From: Levilactobacillus namurensis
GTDB taxonomy: Bacteria > Bacillota > Bacilli > Lactobacillales > Lactobacillaceae
Assembly (NCBI RefSeq): GCF_032197885.1
Contig: NZ_CP134159.1
Location: 310,001 to 374,000 of the forward strand
Direction of reading: 5' to 3'
Length of the DNA: 64,000 bases
The notes beneath the pieces are model-generated. The model was given only the letters and a program-made list of their open reading frames with translations, was not told the origin of the DNA and did not search any database. Position 1 is the stretch's first letter. Each line of letters begins with the position of its first letter. The position numbers and the translations under genes are program-made. Below, piece after piece: positions 61,105 to 64,000 of this stretch.

Positions 61105-61595
61105 CGCCTTACCGGGCGCCCAGATAGGGCTGGAACGCCGTGGGCACCGCTTCGAGCCACAGAGCGGTCTCGAAGCTGGGCCTTTTCCTAGGCGAGCTGA
61201 AAGACGCTCACCAAGGAAAATTTCACGGCTGAGCCCTATCTGGACGCCCTCTCGGCTTACAATTGGCGTGAAGTGGACGCCTCCGGCAGACTTCTCTTCC
61301 TGGCTACTAGGAACTATCCACGGGTCCAGACGGCCCCAACAGCCGATTGGCAGGGCCGTGACGCCAGTAGGCACGACTTTGAGCTTCGCTAAACCCGCGA
61401 ATCTCAAAGCTCGGCCAGAAACCCACTGGCCTAACGCTAATGTCACCGGCTGGGCCCTATCGGCTGTTGGGGCCTAGACGGTAGCGAAAATTATTTAAGC
61501 AACGTTTAGTCCATTTTTTCGGCTTACGGTTGTGAATTGGGGAATGTGGTTAGGTTTACATACCTGTGAACCTTGTTTGCCTGCCCGGTAAGACG
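61105..61595 (+). repeat. Two-module repeat element, copy J (module 2 inverted, right end decayed)
   Basis: The left end CGCCTTACCGGGCG is at 61105-61118 and module 1 (61119-61255) is nearly identical to copy H. Module 2 (about 61325-61475) is present in the opposite orientation to that in copies B and H. It starts GGCCCCAACAGCCGATTGGC and ends ATCGGCTGTTGGGGCC. A decayed right end GCCCGGTAAGACGG lies at about 61584-61597 after a 100-bp gap. Confidence 0.82.
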
Positions 61596-61819
61596 GCTGA
61601 TGATTGTGATTGCTTTTAAGACAGGCCCAGTCTGGTGAGGGGAATGGCCCTAGGCGTCTTAAGTTTCCAATTGAAAATTTAACAAATTTCACGGCTGACG
61701 GGAATTGGTTGGGCCGGGCGCTGACGTAGCGACCCGTTCAATCAGTGACCGCCAGCCGTTTTGCGTTCGGTCGGGGAAGCGTGCGGTGGTTCAGTTGGGC
61801 TCTCTCGCCGTTTGAACAG

Positions 61820-61885
61820 TTGGGTTGTGCGCCAAAATGGCGTATAATTAACGAGAACCTGACCAACCAGCGGGAAGCCTCCCGC
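61820..61885 (+). promoter_or_regulatory. rny promoter and leader hairpin
   Basis: TTGGGT (61820-61825), 17-bp spacer, TATAAT (61843-61848). A 6-bp GC hairpin GCGGGA-AGCC-TCCCGC (61870-61885) lies in the leader, 10 nt before the SD. Confidence 0.75.
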
Positions 61886-61907
61886 GGCCAATTAAGGAGT
61901 AATTATT

Positions 61908-63515
61908 TTGTTAGAAACCGGATTGATTATCGGTCTGCTTGTGATCGGACTGATTCTAGGGTACCTCGTCCGGCGTCACCGACACTTAGAGGCGTTAAAA
62001 GCCGTTCAGGCCCAGGCCCGAACTCTCATCGAAGAAGCCACCGCGAAAACCAAGCAGCGGGTGGCCGACCTCAAAGCCCAGAGTCGGCGCGAGACCTTAG
62101 CGTATCAGCAGTCCGTCAAAGATGAACTGACCGAACAAAAAAGTGACATTGCCGTGCGTGAACAACGCCGGCACCAACGCGAACAGCTATTGAACCAGAT
62201 GGCCGTTCGGTTGGATGATCAGACCCAGATGCTAGACCAACGCAGCCAAGCCAACCACCAGAAGCGCCAAGACATCCACGCCTTGCACGACCAGGCGGAT
62301 GCCTTACGCGAAAAGCGGCTGACCACGTTGGCGACCCAGGCGGGGATGTCCCCCGAAGAGGCCCAACAAGAGATCTTGCATCGCGGCGAGTTGGCGTTGA
62401 AGCGCGACCGGGATATTGAGATCAAGGCGCTCAACGACGACACGGAAGCCAACGCCGAACGGTGGGCCAAGGATGTGGTCCTGGCCGCCACGGAGAGTGG
62501 GCCGCAAGACTTGCCTAAGGAGCACCTGGAACACACGGTGACCGTCCCAAACGGTGAGATTCGCAGTAAAATCATCGGGCGTGATGGCCAGCATATTCGC
62601 CTGTTGGAGACCCTGACCGGAACGGACCTGATCTTTGTGCCCGATGACAACACCACGTTGTTCATCAGTACGCACGATCCGATTCGCCGGGAAGTCGCCC
62701 GCACGGCGTTGACCAACTTGATCGCCAGTCGCCGTATCTCGGCCAACCAGATTGAAACGCAGGTCGAGAACGCCTTACGCGACGTCAACCACAGTCTCTG
62801 GGAAGTCGGTGAACAGGCAGTCAGTCGCCTGCATGTGGGCTGGATGCACCCGGACTTGATGAAGCTGGTTGGCCGGTTGAAGTACCGGACCAGTTACGGG
62901 CAGAACGTCTTACAACACTCGATCGAAGTGTCCCAGTTAGCTGGCGCCATGGCGGCCCGCTTGGGGTACAATTCACGGTTAGCGCGTCGGGCCGGCCTGT
63001 TGCACGATTTAGGGAAGTCCATCGACCATGAAGTGGAAGGGACCCACGTGGAGATTGGGGTCGAGTTCACTGAGAAATACGGGGAAGACCCCATCGTGAT
63101 CAACGCGATTGCGGCCCATCACGGCGACGTCGAGAAGAGTTCGCCGATCGCGGTCTTAGTCGCGGCGGCCGACGGGATTTCTGGAGCACGGCAAGGTGCC
63201 CGGAGTGAGTCCGTCGAAGACTACATCAACCGCCTGCGGTCGCTGGAAAAGATTGCCAACGACCGGCCAGGGGTCACGGAAAGCTACGCCATCCAAGCCG
63301 GCCGGGAACTCCGGATCATGGTCAACCCGCAGACCTTGGACGACCAGGCGGCGGCGACCTTGACTCAGGAAGTGGCCCAACAGGTCGAAAAGCAGCTGAC
63401 GTATCCTGGGAAGATTCGGATCACCACGATTCGCAAGCTCACGGCCGTCGAGTACGTGGGCGATGAAAAAAAGAAAAAGAAGAAGAAAAAGAAGAAAGCA
63501 GCCAATGCTTCCTAA
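61908..63515 (+). CDS. rny: Ribonuclease Y with polylysine C-terminal tail
   Basis: 535 residues. Domains in order: N-terminal TM anchor (about 3-20), long coiled coil (about 25-195), KH domain (about 205-270; GEIRSKIIGRDGQHIRLLE with the GRDG loop), HD nuclease domain (about 330-430; RRAGLLHDLGKSIDHE, IAAHHGDVE) and C-terminal region. It is the membrane-bound endonuclease that starts mRNA decay in Firmicutes. It starts at TTG 61908 after SD AAGGAG. The C-terminus ends in GDEKKKKKKKKKKAANAS, ten consecutive Lys, whereas the forms I know end shortly after the conserved VEYV/A segment. A terminator follows. Confidence 0.95.
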   Translation: MLETGLIIGLLVIGLILGYLVRRHRHLEALKAVQAQARTLIEEATAKTKQRVADLKAQSRRETLAYQQSVKDELTEQKSDIAVREQRRHQREQLLNQMAVRLDDQTQMLDQRSQANHQKRQDIHALHDQADALREKRLTTLATQAGMSPEEAQQEILHRGELALKRDRDIEIKALNDDTEANAERWAKDVVLAATESGPQDLPKEHLEHTVTVPNGEIRSKIIGRDGQHIRLLETLTGTDLIFVPDDNTTLFISTHDPIRREVARTALTNLIASRRISANQIETQVENALRDVNHSLWEVGEQAVSRLHVGWMHPDLMKLVGRLKYRTSYGQNVLQHSIEVSQLAGAMAARLGYNSRLARRAGLLHDLGKSIDHEVEGTHVEIGVEFTEKYGEDPIVINAIAAHHGDVEKSSPIAVLVAAADGISGARQGARSESVEDYINRLRSLEKIANDRPGVTESYAIQAGRELRIMVNPQTLDDQAAATLTQEVAQQVEKQLTYPGKIRITTIRKLTAVEYVGDEKKKKKKKKKKAANAS

Positions 63516-63521
63516 CTTGCG

Positions 63522-63549
63522 CGACCTTCCGGGCGGGAGGTCGTTTTTT
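63522..63549 (+). terminator. Terminator after rny
   Basis: CGACC (63522-63526) and CC (63529-63530) pair with GG (63535-63536 region) and GGTCG (63539-63543), followed by TTTTTT. Confidence 0.85.
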
Positions 63550-63589
63550 CGTGGGTAGCGGGTTGAGATGATAGAAAGAGGATTAAAAA

Positions 63590-64000
63590 ATGCCAACGAC
63601 TTCACCAAAAATGTTCACCCGCGATACTAGCTTATTGTTGGTCGCGACGTTTTGTTACATGTGTTCGTCCATGCTGGTCACGCCCCTGATTGTGGGGTTC
63701 ACGCACGGGTTAGGGGCCAGTACCCTGTTAGCCGGGACCATCGCGTCGATGATGAACCTGTGTTCCTTGGCCCTACGCCCGATTGCCGGACAATTGACCG
63801 ACCGGGTGACCAAGTACCGGTTGGCGCTGATTGGCGGGAGCCTGATCCTGGTGGCGACGGCGGGTTACGCGTTGTCCGTGGCCCCCTGGATGGTGTTCCT
63901 GTTCCGCCTGGTCAACGGGGTGGGGTTCGCTTTAAGCTCGATTTGTTTGGCCACCTGGTTCTCTAGCTTGTTGCCCCGTGACCGGATGGGGGCCGGGATG
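63590..64000 (+). CDS. MFS transporter, N-terminal part (continues beyond window)
   Basis: 137 codons are visible from ATG 63590 (SD AAAGAGGA). The sequence shows TM1-TM5 of a major facilitator: SLLLVATFCYMCSSMLVTPL (TM1), LRPIAGQLTDRVTKYRLALIGG (about 65-86, the loop motif between TM2 and TM3) and FRLVNGVGFALSSICLATWF (TM4/5 region). It resembles the YfkF/Bcr-type drug or metabolite exporters. The 3' end is cut by the window, so the subfamily cannot be fixed. Confidence 0.85.
   Translation, partial: MPTTSPKMFTRDTSLLLVATFCYMCSSMLVTPLIVGFTHGLGASTLLAGTIASMMNLCSLALRPIAGQLTDRVTKYRLALIGGSLILVATAGYALSVAPWMVFLFRLVNGVGFALSSICLATWFSSLLPRDRMGAGM

Noticed and set aside
1..64000. CRISPR array, tRNA or rRNA genes, prophage
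   Set aside because: No regularly spaced short direct repeats, no cas genes, no tRNA cloverleaf with CCA or rRNA stretches and no phage structural genes were seen.

Overview
The window looks like a chromosomal segment of a high-GC heterofermentative lactic acid bacterium of the family Lactobacillaceae. The evidence is a phosphoketolase (xpk/xfp) gene, a partial acetate kinase, orphan ferrochelatase next to an Nramp manganese transporter, oligopeptide (Opp) import operons, PepF, RNase Y, a short-chain dehydrogenase of the Lactobacillus R-ADH type, strong Shine-Dalgarno sequences and CcpA (cre) sites. A Levilactobacillus-like species is my best guess; this is an inference without a database comparison.

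Layout. 1-3.4 kb: 3' end of ackA, a TetR/HD-phosphohydrolase pair, then a lower-GC pair encoding an MqsA/HigA-like antitoxin and a SecB-like chaperone with no toxin beside them. 3.7-9.4 kb: a DHA2 drug-type MFS protein, an NAD-precursor locus (nrtR, MFS, nadC) with a consensus promoter and a perfect palindromic operator, a membrane protein with an HExxH motif, and a YbaK-type deacylase. 9.5-13.5 kb: a GntR/UTRA regulator and phosphoketolase. 13.5-17.8 kb: a cluster of seven DnaA-box-like 9-mers, then mntH, hemH, greA and small membrane proteins. 17.9-23 kb: a candidate non-coding RNA and a four-gene LytTR response regulator / GHKL kinase operon. Its first kinase has lost the phospho-acceptor His. 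The other two keep the His but have lost the ATP-binding boxes. 23.5-31 kb: SDR dehydrogenase, an AT-rich MFS gene bracketed by inverted repeat ends, RluA pseudouridine synthase, UspA, and a YtrA-type GntR/ABC operon.

31.6-50.9 kb holds three consecutive opp operons (D-F-B-C-A, minus strand). The first two are a nearly perfect 6.7-kb tandem duplication, and the second oppA is a chimera ending in the tail of the third. 51-64 kb: an Rrf2 regulator, an IS110-type transposase remnant, lplA, a protein with a histone-H1-like tail, a second candidate structured RNA, a methyltransferase-like protein, an XRE regulator, pepF, an alpha/beta hydrolase, rny and the start of another MFS gene.

About ten copies or fragments of one non-coding repeat family lie between transcription units. 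Each full copy is about 400 bp, has terminal inverted repeats (CGCCTTACCGG...CCGGTAAGGCG) and contains two homologous, inversely oriented modules. Each module can fold into a multi-branched structure, and its stems change sequence between copies while staying paired. This repeat family and the split-kinase operon are the two strongest candidates for undescribed biology here. No tRNA, rRNA or CRISPR array was seen.
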